DNA of 39,113 bases from a virus, in IMG/VR virus record IMGVR_UViG_3300038701_003367, positions 1 to 39,113 of that record. One strand, 5' to 3'. Under the pieces are notes generated by a model that saw only the letters and a program-made list of their open reading frames with translations, was not told the DNA's origin and did no database searches. Positions 21,986 to 28,906 of this stretch are shown piece after piece (within the stretch, counting starts at the first letter, position 1; each line of letters opens with the position of its first letter). The translations under genes and the position numbers were made by a program.

Positions 21986-22783
21986 TCACGGAAACACCGT
22001 CCGGAAATCCTTCGGCCGATACAGATCCGCATAGTAGATCCCCGTCCCCTGCACCAGATTCGGCGGCGGTTTCCCCCCTTCCCGCGCATCCCGGAAATAC
22101 ACCAACGGATTCCACCCTTCCGGCTGATACTGAAACTCAAACGAGAACCGCCACCGCGGCGGCGTCGCATCCAGATACACCGGACTCGCCGGTGCCCCCG
22201 TACACAGCCACGTCCCCGGCGCACCCCCGGCCCACCACGTACCATTCACCGCACCCACCCAGTCCGCCGCGAAAAACAGCGGGTTATACGTCCGGATAAT
22301 CCCCGTCGCCCGCAGCCGCATCTGCGGCAACAACACCGGCGGCTCCCCCAGCTGCGTCCGCGTCTCACTCGGATAATCATCGTCATTCGCCGGGAAGGTA
22401 TGCGACACCACCAGCGCATTCCCCCACCGGTCATTCTGCGTCTGCTTCTGCTGCAGCCCCGCATCCACATGAAACCGGAACGTATTGTCCTCCTGGCCAA
22501 TCGCCACATACGTCACCGAACCCTCCACCGTATCCGTCGACCCGCTGACGCTCGTGATCTGCACCTCCGTCAACGTCAACCCCGGCTCCCCCGTCGGCGC
22601 GCTGTTATACGTATACCCCGCCGAATTCAACGCCGACCGCGCCGCCTCCGCCAACTGCCAATCCGTCTCCCCCGTCAACCCCGTCACCTTAAACCGCCGC
22701 ACCAACCGCGAAGGCGACCCATCCCGCTCCAGATACGAGATCCCGCCATCCGCATCCAACATGTCCATATACACCGTCGCCAT
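21986..22783 (-). CDS. Unrecognised virion protein between tail chaperones and tape measure
   Basis: 265 residues. An N-terminal helical/beta domain (MDMLDADGGISYLERDGSPS, WQLAEAARSALNSAGYTYNS) is followed by a long beta-rich part with many aromatic residues (GTWWAGGAPGTWLCTGAPAS, RWRFSFEFQYQPEGWNP, DLYRPKDFRTVFP). No family is recognised. This place in siphovirus genomes normally has only the chaperone pair and tape measure. It may be a structural protein acquired later. Repeat arrays lie on both sides. Confidence 0.6.
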   Translation of the reverse strand: MATVYMDMLDADGGISYLERDGSPSRLVRRFKVTGLTGETDWQLAEAARSALNSAGYTYNSAPTGEPGLTLTEVQITSVSGSTDTVEGSVTYVAIGQEDNTFRFHVDAGLQQKQTQNDRWGNALVVSHTFPANDDDYPSETRTQLGEPPVLLPQMRLRATGIIRTYNPLFFAADWVGAVNGTWWAGGAPGTWLCTGAPASPVYLDATPPRWRFSFEFQYQPEGWNPLVYFRDAREGGKPPPNLVQGTGIYYADLYRPKDFRTVFP

Positions 22784-22825
22784 CGCTAAAACCCCATCAT
22801 CCAGTTACCACATCCACATTCAAGA

Positions 22826-23411
22826 CCGCCGCGCCGCGTTCCCAAGCGCCAACTCAGAAACGCAACGACCAAACAAAGCCCCAGCTTCGCCACCCCACCA
22901 AGTTCAAGAATGCGCAGCATTCGCGAACCCCGCGCACCGCGCGCCCTCTGTTCCCTCTGCGCCCTCTGCGGCCAACCCCATCCAGGAGCAAGGCCGCCAA
23001 AGGCGGACGCGCTCACCGCGCCACGCGCGCCCTCTGTTCCCTCTGCGCCCTCTGCGGCCAACCCCATCCAGGAGCAAGGCCGCCAAAGGCGGACGCGCTC
23101 ACCGCGCCACGCGCGCCCTCTGTTCCCTCTGCGCCCTCTGTGGCCAACCCACCAGGAGCAAGGCGACCGCAGGTCGACGCGCTAACCGCGCGCAGCGCGC
23201 CCTCTGTTCCCTCTGCGCCCTCTGTGGCCACCCCACCAAGAGCAAGGCGACCGCAGGTCGACGCGCTAACCGCGCGCAGCGCGCCCTCTGTTCCCTCTGC
23301 GCCCTCTGTGGCCACCCCACCAAGAGCAAGGCGACCGCAGGTCGACGCGCTAACCGCGCGCAGCGCGCCACCCTTCCCCCCTTCGTGCGCTTCCTGCCCT
23401 TCGTGGTTCAA
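22826..23411 (+). repeat. Largest module array (six hairpin units, five iterons)
   Basis: Fills the 633-base gap between the tail chaperone and the 265-aa gene. A decayed GTTCCCAAGC hairpin, one GAATGC unit, two near-identical GCCGCC units of about 87 bases, three near-identical GCGACC units of about 83 bases, each but the last followed by a CCCTCTG iteron, then CTTCGTG. No gene supported in the gap. Confidence 0.9.
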
Positions 23412-23417
23412 AAATCC

Positions 23418-23723
23418 TCACTCCTTCACCGCCCGATCAAACACCGCCATCATCTCCGCCACCGTCTGCCCATCCCCCGTCGCCCGATCAATCGGACCAT
23501 CCCCATACGGCAACACAAAATCCGTCCAATGCACCGCATCCGCCTTGCCACACTGCGCACAGACCAGCGCCGCACCAATCTGCGCCACCATCATCTCCAG
23601 CCGCATCTGCGGCAACCCCTCCACCGAAGCAAACGCGCGCCAGGCCCGATACTCATGCCCGGACAGGCGCGCCACCTCCACCAAACTCATCCCCAACGCC
23701 GCCGCCAACCGATGCCGATGCAA
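23418..23723 (-). CDS. Tail assembly chaperone, downstream (T-like) frame reached by -1 frameshift
   Basis: 101 codons from TTG 23723, but no convincing independent start. The frame is open upstream to the slippery site at 23744-23750. Content: VARLSGHEYRAWRAFASVEG, then MRLEMMVAQIGAALV, similar in plan to gpT of lambda-like phages (a helix with EW/AW, then MR-E then A..A..). The true product is likely a fusion with the preceding gene (about 325 residues if the longest upstream start is used). Function: chaperone that holds the tape measure and recruits tail tube protein. The stop is followed by GGATTTTTGAACCACGAAGG. Confidence 0.7.
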   Translation of the reverse strand: MHRHRLAAALGMSLVEVARLSGHEYRAWRAFASVEGLPQMRLEMMVAQIGAALVCAQCGKADAVHWTDFVLPYGDGPIDRATGDGQTVAEMMAVFDRAVKE

Positions 23724-23740
23724 CCGGTCCGGCGACGCCC

Positions 23741-24394
23741 TCAGTTTTTTTCCTCTTCCTCCGCCGCCGACGCACTCAACCCATTCACATCCAGGATCAC
23801 ATCCAGCAACCGATCCAGCGCCGCCGCACTCTTCTGCTGCAGCACCGCCACATCAGAATCACGGAACACCCGATTCCCTTCCGCGTCACACACCCCCAGC
23901 GCCACCAGCCGCTCCCGCGTCTCATTCGCCCCCTTGCCCGCGCCCTGCACATACGACTCATACGCCGCCCGCTCCGCGCCCGTCATCGCACGGACATAGA
24001 ACGTCCCACCCCACTCCGGCACAGCCACCGCCACCGGCGTCAAATCCTCCGCACCCAACGCCATATTCCGCAACCGCGCCGCATCAAACCCCACCACCGT
24101 CCCCACATCAGGAGCACCGCCCGCCGCGCCAGACACACCCTTATCAGGACAAGAATGCGAAGCATTCGCGGACCCCGCGCAAAGCGCGCCCTCTGTTCCC
24201 TCTGCGCCCTCTGTGGCTACCCCACCAGGACAAGGTTGCGAAGCAACCGCGGACCCCGCGCGCAGCGCGCCCTCTGTTCCCTCTGCGCCCTCTGTGGCCA
24301 ACCCTTCAGGACAAGGTTGCGAAGCAACCGCGGACCCCGCGCGCAGCGCGCCACCCTTCCCCCCTTCGTGCTCTTCGTGCCCTTCGTGGTTCAA
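23741..24394 (-). CDS. Tail assembly chaperone, upstream (G-like) frame, with repeat-encoded N-terminus
   Basis: The conserved part is the last 107-120 residues: LTPVAVAVPEWGGTFYVRAM, then TGAERAAYE, as in tail chaperones of lambda-like and Gram-positive siphoviruses. It ends EEEEKN followed by TGA. The open frame runs back through three repeat modules to TTG 24394; alternative starts are ATG 24064 or GTGs near 24100. All hairpins in this stretch are of the GACAAG-flanked subtype seen only inside genes, which favours translation of at least part of it. The C-terminal codons GAA AAA AAC TGA contain the canonical A-AAA-AAC slippery heptamer. Confidence 0.75.
   Translation of the reverse strand: MNHEGHEEHEGGKGGALRAGSAVASQPCPEGLATEGAEGTEGALRAGSAVASQPCPGGVATEGAEGTEGALCAGSANASHSCPDKGVSGAAGGAPDVGTVVGFDAARLRNMALGAEDLTPVAVAVPEWGGTFYVRAMTGAERAAYESYVQGAGKGANETRERLVALGVCDAEGNRVFRDSDVAVLQQKSAAALDRLLDVILDVNGLSASAAEEEEKN
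23744..23750 (-). promoter_or_regulatory. -1 ribosomal frameshift site A AAA AAC
   Basis: On the minus strand the zero-frame codons are GAA AAA AAC TGA, giving the canonical slippery heptamer A-AAA-AAC one codon before the stop. The -1 frame continues CTG AGG GCG TCG and reads without a stop into the T-like frame ending at 23418. This is the conserved arrangement of siphovirus tail chaperone genes. Confidence 0.85.
24146..24394 (+). repeat. Module cluster within/at the start of the tail chaperone gene
   Basis: Hairpins GAATGC-GAA-GCATTC and twice GGTTGC-GAA-GCAACC, all with GACAAG flanks, alternating with two CCCTCTG iterons, then CTTCGTG units next to the upstream stop. Confidence 0.85.
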
Positions 24395-24395
24395 C

Positions 24396-24665
24396 CTACT
24401 TCTCCTTCTTCAATTCCGCCTTCGCCTCCGCCATCACCTGCTTCGCCGAAGCCTCCTGCGCCGCAGCCGCCTGCGCCGCAATCTCCTCACGCGCCAGCGC
24501 ATCCTCCTCCTTCTCCACGATCCCCGACCGCGCATACTTCTCCGCCAACACCGCCGGCAGATCCGCCGTCACCCCACGCACCAACACCCGCGGATTCCCC
24601 TTCACATCACGCGGCCCCAAGTCCGGCGCCACACTCTTCAAGATCCGACATGCAACAGTACCCAT
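24396..24665 (-). CDS. Hypothetical tail-region protein, 89 aa
   Basis: Starts MGTVACRILKSVAPDLGPRD behind a clear AAAGGAGATTGAG ribosome-binding site, with a helical Ala/Glu/Lys-rich C-terminal half (EEDALAREEIAAQAAAAQEA, then AKAELKKEK). It lies between the tail tube and the tail chaperones. A small virion or assembly protein is likely. No family recognised. Confidence 0.65.
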   Translation of the reverse strand: MGTVACRILKSVAPDLGPRDVKGNPRVLVRGVTADLPAVLAEKYARSGIVEKEEDALAREEIAAQAAAAQEASAKQVMAEAKAELKKEK

Positions 24666-24689
24666 CTCAATCTCCTTTCACGCGCCACG

Positions 24690-24893
24690 CGCGCATCCAG
24701 TTCATACCTTCCAATCCAAGTTCAAGAATGCGCAGCATTCGCGAACCCCGCGCAAAGCGCGCCCTCTGTTCCCTCTGCGCCCTCTGTGGCTAACCACCAG
24801 GAGCAAGGCGACCGAAGGTCGACGCGCTCCCCGCGCGCAGCGCGCCCTCTGTGCCCTCTGCGCCCTCTGTGGCTAACCCTTCGTGCTTCAACA
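24690..24893 (+). repeat. Composite intergenic module cluster
   Basis: CGCGCCACGCGCG, GAATGC-GCA-GCATTC, CCCTCTG iteron, GCGACC-GAA-GGTCG (the only GAA-loop copy of this stem), second CCCTCTG iteron, short CTTCGTG remnant before the tail tube stop. Confidence 0.85.
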
Positions 24894-24895
24894 CC

Positions 24896-25279
24896 CTAGC
24901 TCGTCGTCCGCGTAATCGCGCCCGCCACCTTGATCTCCGCCGTGAACTCCATCTTCTCCTCGATCTGCGCCCCCGCCGCGAAGTTCGTCATAAACCCACT
25001 GAACGCGCAAGTCAGACCACTCCCGCCCCAGTCGATCGTGATCGTCTCCGCCGCCGCGTCAATCGGCGGATCCTGCGCGCCCGTGTAATGGCCCCGCACC
25101 GTGATGCTCCCGCCATCCGTCAGATCACCTGGTACAAACGCCCGCGTCGCGCTCGTACCCATGTGCGTACAATCGATCGCTTCCCGGCTCTCCCCGCTCT
25201 CATTCACCTCGAGCAGTTCAAACGCGAACGAGCTCGTCCCGAATGTAATCGTCGTTCCTGTTCCCAAATCACACGCCAT
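24896..25279 (-). CDS. Major tail tube protein (putative)
   Basis: 127 residues, starting MACDLGTGTTITFGTSSFAF after an AGGAGGCG binding site. The sequence is beta-rich (DGGSITVRGHYTGAQDPPID, TITIDWGGSGLTCAFSGFMT, KMEFTAEIKVAGAITRT), typical of the small tail tube proteins of siphoviruses (DxGS-x-T-V then final K-V-T-G-x-I). Position after the tail completion protein and before the chaperones also fits. It polymerises as hexameric rings around the tape measure. Confidence 0.7.
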   Translation of the reverse strand: MACDLGTGTTITFGTSSFAFELLEVNESGESREAIDCTHMGTSATRAFVPGDLTDGGSITVRGHYTGAQDPPIDAAAETITIDWGGSGLTCAFSGFMTNFAAGAQIEEKMEFTAEIKVAGAITRTTS

Positions 25280-25302
25280 AACAATCGCCTCCTATCGCCG
25301 CG

Positions 25303-25725
25303 CTATGCGGCACGGCTCCAAACACGCCAACGCTGCACCACCCGAAACACACCATAGGTCTCACCAAGCTCAGGCTCATCCGGTTCGTCCCGGTCATCCT
25401 TCAAAAAACACTGTTCAATCACGACATCCTCACCATCCACATCCACCGTCCCGCCAAAGCGGTCCAGCCGCGCCTCCGCCAGATCCGCAATCGCCTGCGC
25501 CTGCTGCAAATGCTCCCCGACCCATACAAAGTCATACACCTGATCCACCAGATCGCACTTGCCAGCCATGTGATCAACACGATCACGCGACACCCGACGA
25601 TACGCACCCAGCGGCAACTGTGTATGCCCACCATCGCCCAACGGAAACACCCGGGTCCCCACATACCCCGCCAACGAAGCATCCCCCAGCAATCGGGTCA
25701 CCAAGGCATCCGCCACCGTCGCCAT
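25303..25725 (-). CDS. DUF3168-type tail completion/terminator protein
   Basis: 140 residues. MATVADALVTRLLGDASLAG then YVGTRVFPLGDGGHTQLPLG is the standard N-terminus of DUF3168/HK97 gp10-neighbour proteins (tail terminator), followed by YDFVWVGEHLQQAQAIADLA, then EARLDRFGG. It would cap the growing tail tube. The ATG overlaps the stop of the upstream gene by one base. Confidence 0.75.
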   Translation of the reverse strand: MATVADALVTRLLGDASLAGYVGTRVFPLGDGGHTQLPLGAYRRVSRDRVDHMAGKCDLVDQVYDFVWVGEHLQQAQAIADLAEARLDRFGGTVDVDGEDVVIEQCFLKDDRDEPDEPELGETYGVFRVVQRWRVWSRAA

Positions 25726-26267
25726 TAACGCGCACCCCCGGCCCGCGCCTTCGTCGTCGCCTTGCGCAACAGATCCAACAGCGCCGTCCGAAACACACCC
25801 GGCGTCACCTGCACCCCCGCATCAAAGGCCCGCCGCAGGAAATGCGACGGCTTCGCGCCCGGGTGCTGCACCCGGCCACCACCACGTCGCCGAATCGTAT
25901 GCGCCCGCGTACCCCGCTCTACCAAGTGAATGTAGTTCGCCGGATTCCGGCGCGCCGCCCGACGCGATAGCGCGCCCTGGCCACGACGCGCCAGCCGCGC
26001 CGCATTCCGCTGGGACCGCGCCTTCGCACCCCTCACCGCCCCCACCTTCGTAATGATCGCGCTGCGGATCGTCTTCTGTTTCACCCCCAGCGCCCGCTTC
26101 AGGCTCCCGGTCTCGGTCGGGGCGTTCGACTTCGCCGTGGTCAACACGCGCCGCCACGCCTTCCGGCCCGCACCGCGCACCGCCTTCTTCGTCTCGGCAC
26201 CAGACAGATCACGGAACATCGCCGCAACCGCCGGGTCCCCGCTCATATCAAAACGCAGCATGCTCAT
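25725..26267 (-). CDS. HK97 gp10-family head-tail connector component
   Basis: 180 residues. An N-terminal helical part (AVAAMFRDLSGAETKKAVRG then AGRKAWRRVLTTAKSNAP, TETGSLKRALGVKQKTIR) matches the HK97-gp10 pattern in which a basic helical stretch with APxxTGxLxxal is diagnostic. The C-terminal part NYIHLVERGTRAHTI then HPGAKPSHFLRRAFDA is also typical (Y-xxxxExGT...H/P-G...F-LR-A). It functions in the head-tail junction. Confidence 0.8.
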   Translation of the reverse strand: MSMLRFDMSGDPAVAAMFRDLSGAETKKAVRGAGRKAWRRVLTTAKSNAPTETGSLKRALGVKQKTIRSAIITKVGAVRGAKARSQRNAARLARRGQGALSRRAARRNPANYIHLVERGTRAHTIRRRGGGRVQHPGAKPSHFLRRAFDAGVQVTPGVFRTALLDLLRKATTKARAGGAR

Positions 26268-26851
26268 GCCCGACCGTCCCCGCTCGCCGCGATCGCGCCG
26301 ATCAGCAGTTCCCGCCGTTCACCCTCCACCGGCACGATCCCGTCAATCTCATGCACCACAAGCTCGATCACCGTCGCATCCTCGGCATGCGCCGCCGGGC
26401 TCGTCCCATACTCATCCCGCACCACCGTCCAACCCGTCGTCCCGAAGCCAGCCGTCACCCGCACAATCTCATCGTCAACCCGTGCCAGGAAGTCCCCATA
26501 ATCCGCCAGCGGCATCATCGCCGCGCTGTCCACCGTCCACCCCGTCTCCGTCGCATCCACCGCCGCCGCCAACTGCGTCCAGTGCCGCGGCACCAGCAGC
26601 CGATAGGTATCCCGCAAGTCCTGACGCCACCGCGTCCGCACCTCCGCCTCACCCGGCACCGCCACCCCGCCATACCGCGGATCCTCCCCCGCCATACGCG
26701 GCGTCACCGCGCACGGCATCCAACCCGAAAGCGACCACGCCCGCGAATCCACACTCCCCCCAGCGCCCCGCGTATCCGTCGGCACCAGAATCCCCACCTG
26801 CAACCGATACGCCCCCGCCCGCGCCTGAATCACATCACCACGAACCGGCAT
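26264..26851 (-). CDS. Head-tail adaptor-like protein with fused C-terminal beta domain
   Basis: 195 residues from ATG 26851 (MPVRGDVIQARAGAYRLQVG). The first two thirds look like a head-closure/adaptor of the SPP1 gp16 type (ILVPTDTRGAGGSVDSRAWS, EVRTRWRQDLRDTYRLLVPR). The C-terminal block FLARVDDEIVRVTAGFGTTG then WTVVRDEYGTSPAAHAEDA is a small beta module (IDDEIxxVT...GT..xVxRgxxGT.aaaHa.Ga) that I know from other phage virion proteins. The fusion of the two is notable. It overlaps the gp10-like gene by four bases. Confidence 0.6.
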   Translation of the reverse strand: MPVRGDVIQARAGAYRLQVGILVPTDTRGAGGSVDSRAWSLSGWMPCAVTPRMAGEDPRYGGVAVPGEAEVRTRWRQDLRDTYRLLVPRHWTQLAAAVDATETGWTVDSAAMMPLADYGDFLARVDDEIVRVTAGFGTTGWTVVRDEYGTSPAAHAEDATVIELVVHEIDGIVPVEGERRELLIGAIAASGDGRA

Positions 26852-26867
26852 CAGCCACACCCCCCAT

Positions 26868-27254
26868 CAAGTTCAAGAATGCGCAGCATTCGCGAACCCC
26901 GCGCAAAGCGCGCCCTCTGTTCCCTTTGCGCCCTCTGTGGCCAACCACCAGGAGCAAGGCCGCCAAAGGCGGACGCGCGACCCGCGCAAAGCGCGCCACA
27001 ATCACCCCCACAAGGCACAAGAATGCAAAGCATTCGCGAACCCCGCGCAAAGCGCGCCATCCAGTCATCCCGTTATCCTGTCCAACCCCACAATGAGCAA
27101 GGCCGCCAAAGGCGGACGCGCTAACCGCGCAAAGCGCGCCCTCTGTTCCCTCTGCGCCCTCTGTGGCTACCCCACCAGGAGCAAGGCGACCGCAGGTCGA
27201 CGCGCGACCCGCGCACCGCGCGCTTCGTGCCCCTTCGTGCCCTTCGTGGTTCAA
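26868..27254 (+). repeat. Composite intergenic module cluster
   Basis: Fills the gap between connector genes. Its parts closely match the cluster at 14808-15108: GAATGC-GCA, CCCTCTG, GCCGCC-AAA, GAATGC-AAA, ATCC iteron, GCCGCC-AAA, CCCTCTG, GCGACC-GCA, CTTCGTG. Confidence 0.85.
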
Positions 27255-27259
27255 AATCC

Positions 27260-27886
27260 TCACCCGCACCAATCCGGCCCCCCATAGATCACCGCCGCAT
27301 GCGCGATCAACCGCTCCACCTGATTCGGCACCTCACTCACGATCCGACCAATCACCACCGGCTCCCGGTGCTCATACCACCCCGCCACCAGCTGACGAAT
27401 CGCCACCCGCGTCGTCTCCGGCACATCACTCCCCGCATCCCCATACCCCGCCACAAACTGAATCTGGATCGGCGCCACATAATCGTGATTCACCCCCGGC
27501 CAGCAATACCCGCTCGCAGGCACAATCGCGCCAAAGGTCCCCGACGTGTCCACCTGATAGTTCGCGCTGTCAATCGTCGTCAGCGTCCCGTTCCCGTCCA
27601 CATACTTCACATGCGTCACGGACTGCAGCGGCGGTTTCGGTACACAGATCGCCCCGGTCCCACCCGGCCAATCCTGCAGCGTCCAGTTCCAGGTCTGCGT
27701 AATCAGCGCCCGACCCTGCTCCTCCGCCACCAACTTCACCGCCGCATCCAGATACGCCGACAGCAAGTCATCATCATGCGAACCCACGATCCGCAGATGC
27801 TCCCGCAATTGCGCCACGGTCAAAGGGTCTGCGGCAGGCGCCGTTTCCAGCGCCAGCCGCACACCCGTCTCAACCAAAGCACCCAC
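27260..27886 (-). CDS. Head-tail connector, gp6-like (phiE125 gp8 family)
   Basis: 208 residues. LTVAQLREHLRIVGSHDDDL followed by LLSAYLDAAVKLVAEEQGRA is the diagnostic N-terminus of gp6/phiE125 gp8-like connectors (Leu-xxx-LRI...DDxLL..yi.aA....E..tgr). The later part (TWNWTLQDWPGGTGAICVPK) fits the family. It lies between the decoration/unknown proteins and the adaptor. Stop TGA leads directly into GGATTTTGAACCACGAAGG. Confidence 0.8.
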   Translation of the reverse strand: MGALVETGVRLALETAPAADPLTVAQLREHLRIVGSHDDDLLSAYLDAAVKLVAEEQGRALITQTWNWTLQDWPGGTGAICVPKPPLQSVTHVKYVDGNGTLTTIDSANYQVDTSGTFGAIVPASGYCWPGVNHDYVAPIQIQFVAGYGDAGSDVPETTRVAIRQLVAGWYEHREPVVIGRIVSEVPNQVERLIAHAAVIYGGPDWCG

Positions 27887-27889
27887 AGG

Positions 27890-28348
27890 CTAGTTCACGA
27901 TCTCGTCCACGCTCGCCACGTCGCCGTCGCTCGCCGGACCATGCGCGATGCCATAGGTCTGCACCACCGCCGCCGTCAGGCTCGCCGCCGTCGCCGTCGT
28001 CACCTCGACCGCGAAATGGGTGAAACCGTTGTTCACATCCAGTTCTTCGGCCAGGACCTCGAGCAGCACCTGCTTGTTGTTGTCACTGCCCGCCTCGGTC
28101 AACTGCGTGATCGCCTTGCCGCTGATGTCTTTCTTGCCGGTGCCGCTGCTGTCCGTCGCCTGCACCAGCTTCGCGTCCACCGTGCTGTTCGACGTCATCG
28201 CGCCCACCAACACAATCGCCAGACCGCGCTCGGCCTCGGCGAGTGACGCATAGTCACTCACACGCGCGCCCGCACTCTGGTCAATCGGATCCAGCGCACC
28301 CGCCGTCCGAATCAGTTCACTCGGTCGCGCATTCAAATTGATACCCAT
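27890..28348 (-). CDS. Conserved hypothetical downstream of the capsid gene
   Basis: 152 residues. QVLLEVLAEELDVNNGFTHF then AVEVTTATAASLTAAVVQTY matches a conserved small protein usually found just after the major capsid protein in HK97-type phages; it may be a decoration or structural protein. AGAGGAG precedes ATG 28348. The beginning (GINLNARPSELIRTAGALDP) is also family-like. Function not established. Confidence 0.6.
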   Translation of the reverse strand: MGINLNARPSELIRTAGALDPIDQSAGARVSDYASLAEAERGLAIVLVGAMTSNSTVDAKLVQATDSSGTGKKDISGKAITQLTEAGSDNNKQVLLEVLAEELDVNNGFTHFAVEVTTATAASLTAAVVQTYGIAHGPASDGDVASVDEIVN

Positions 28349-28380
28349 CGTCGTCTCCTCTGACCGGTTCCCCGGTTCGG

Positions 28381-28845
28381 TTATTTCTTCTTCGCTTCCG
28401 CTTCCGCTTCCGCCGCAGCAACCAGCGCCGCGACCTCCTCCGCACTTGCGCCGTCCGTCAGGTCCCGCGGAATATCCAACGCCGCCGCCTTCTCGATCAG
28501 CGCCACCAGGTTCAACGGTTCCGACTTCTCCGCGTCACCACCAGCGCCGTCCGTTTCCCCTTCGTGATCTTCGTGCCCTTCGTGGTTCAAAGGCTCCTCC
28601 ACCTTCTCTGCCTTCTCCTTCACCACCGGCACCGCCACCGCCAGATCACCATCGAAGCCCGCAGGCGCAGCAATCGCGCCACGACGCACCCAGCGCGCCA
28701 CCTGGTCTGGACGCAGCGCAACGCGCTCGCCCTTCCGGATCGCTTCATCGGGTCCCGTCTCCTGCGGATAGGTATCCCGAAGAAACAGGTGTTTCGCCTC
28801 CCCGCCCTTCTTCGCCGCAGCCGCCTTCTTCTTTGCACTTGGCAT
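28381..28845 (-). CDS. Hypothetical head-region protein, with in-frame iteron
   Basis: 154 residues with a Lys/Ala-rich start (MPSAKKKAAAAKKGGEAKHL) and a middle that resembles FluMu/Mu N-terminal-like segments (GERVALRPDQVARWVRRGAI). Residues of about 85-96 (LNHEGHEDHEGE) are a CTTCGTG iteron read in frame in a charged linker. The C-terminal helix (EEVAALVAAAEAEAEAKKK) is low complexity. A hairpin lies just upstream (28862-28894). Function unknown; a head-associated role is inferred from position. Confidence 0.55.
   Translation of the reverse strand: MPSAKKKAAAAKKGGEAKHLFLRDTYPQETGPDEAIRKGERVALRPDQVARWVRRGAIAAPAGFDGDLAVAVPVVKEKAEKVEEPLNHEGHEDHEGETDGAGGDAEKSEPLNLVALIEKAAALDIPRDLTDGASAEEVAALVAAAEAEAEAKKK
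28558..28592 (+). repeat. CTTCGTG iteron inside the 28381-28845 gene
   Basis: CTTCGTGAT/CTTCGTGCC/CTTCGTGGT, read in frame as NHEGHEDHEGE. Confidence 0.8.
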
Positions 28846-28861
28846 GGTTTAGTCTCCTGAA

Positions 28862-28894
28862 CCCCAGCCCCTTGAATCACTCAAGGGACTGGGG
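28862..28894. other. Hairpin between capsid gene and next gene
   Basis: CCCCAGCCCCTTGA (28862-28875), loop ATCAC, TCAAGGGACTGGGG (28881-28894): 13 of 14 positions pair. No T-run follows on the minus strand; instead the AGGAG of the next gene follows. It may stabilise the capsid mRNA 3' end or partly attenuate the operon. Confidence 0.6.
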
Positions 28895-28906
28895 GGGTTA
28901 GGCCAA

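Noticed and set aside
23118-23411. Regularly spaced near-identical units resembling a CRISPR array
   Set aside because: Units of about 83 bases follow one another without unique spacers, contain internal hairpins and iterons, and no cas genes are present.
28862-28894. Strong hairpin after the capsid gene as a full terminator
   Set aside because: No U-run follows on the transcribed strand and the next gene needs read-through; listed as a hairpin instead.
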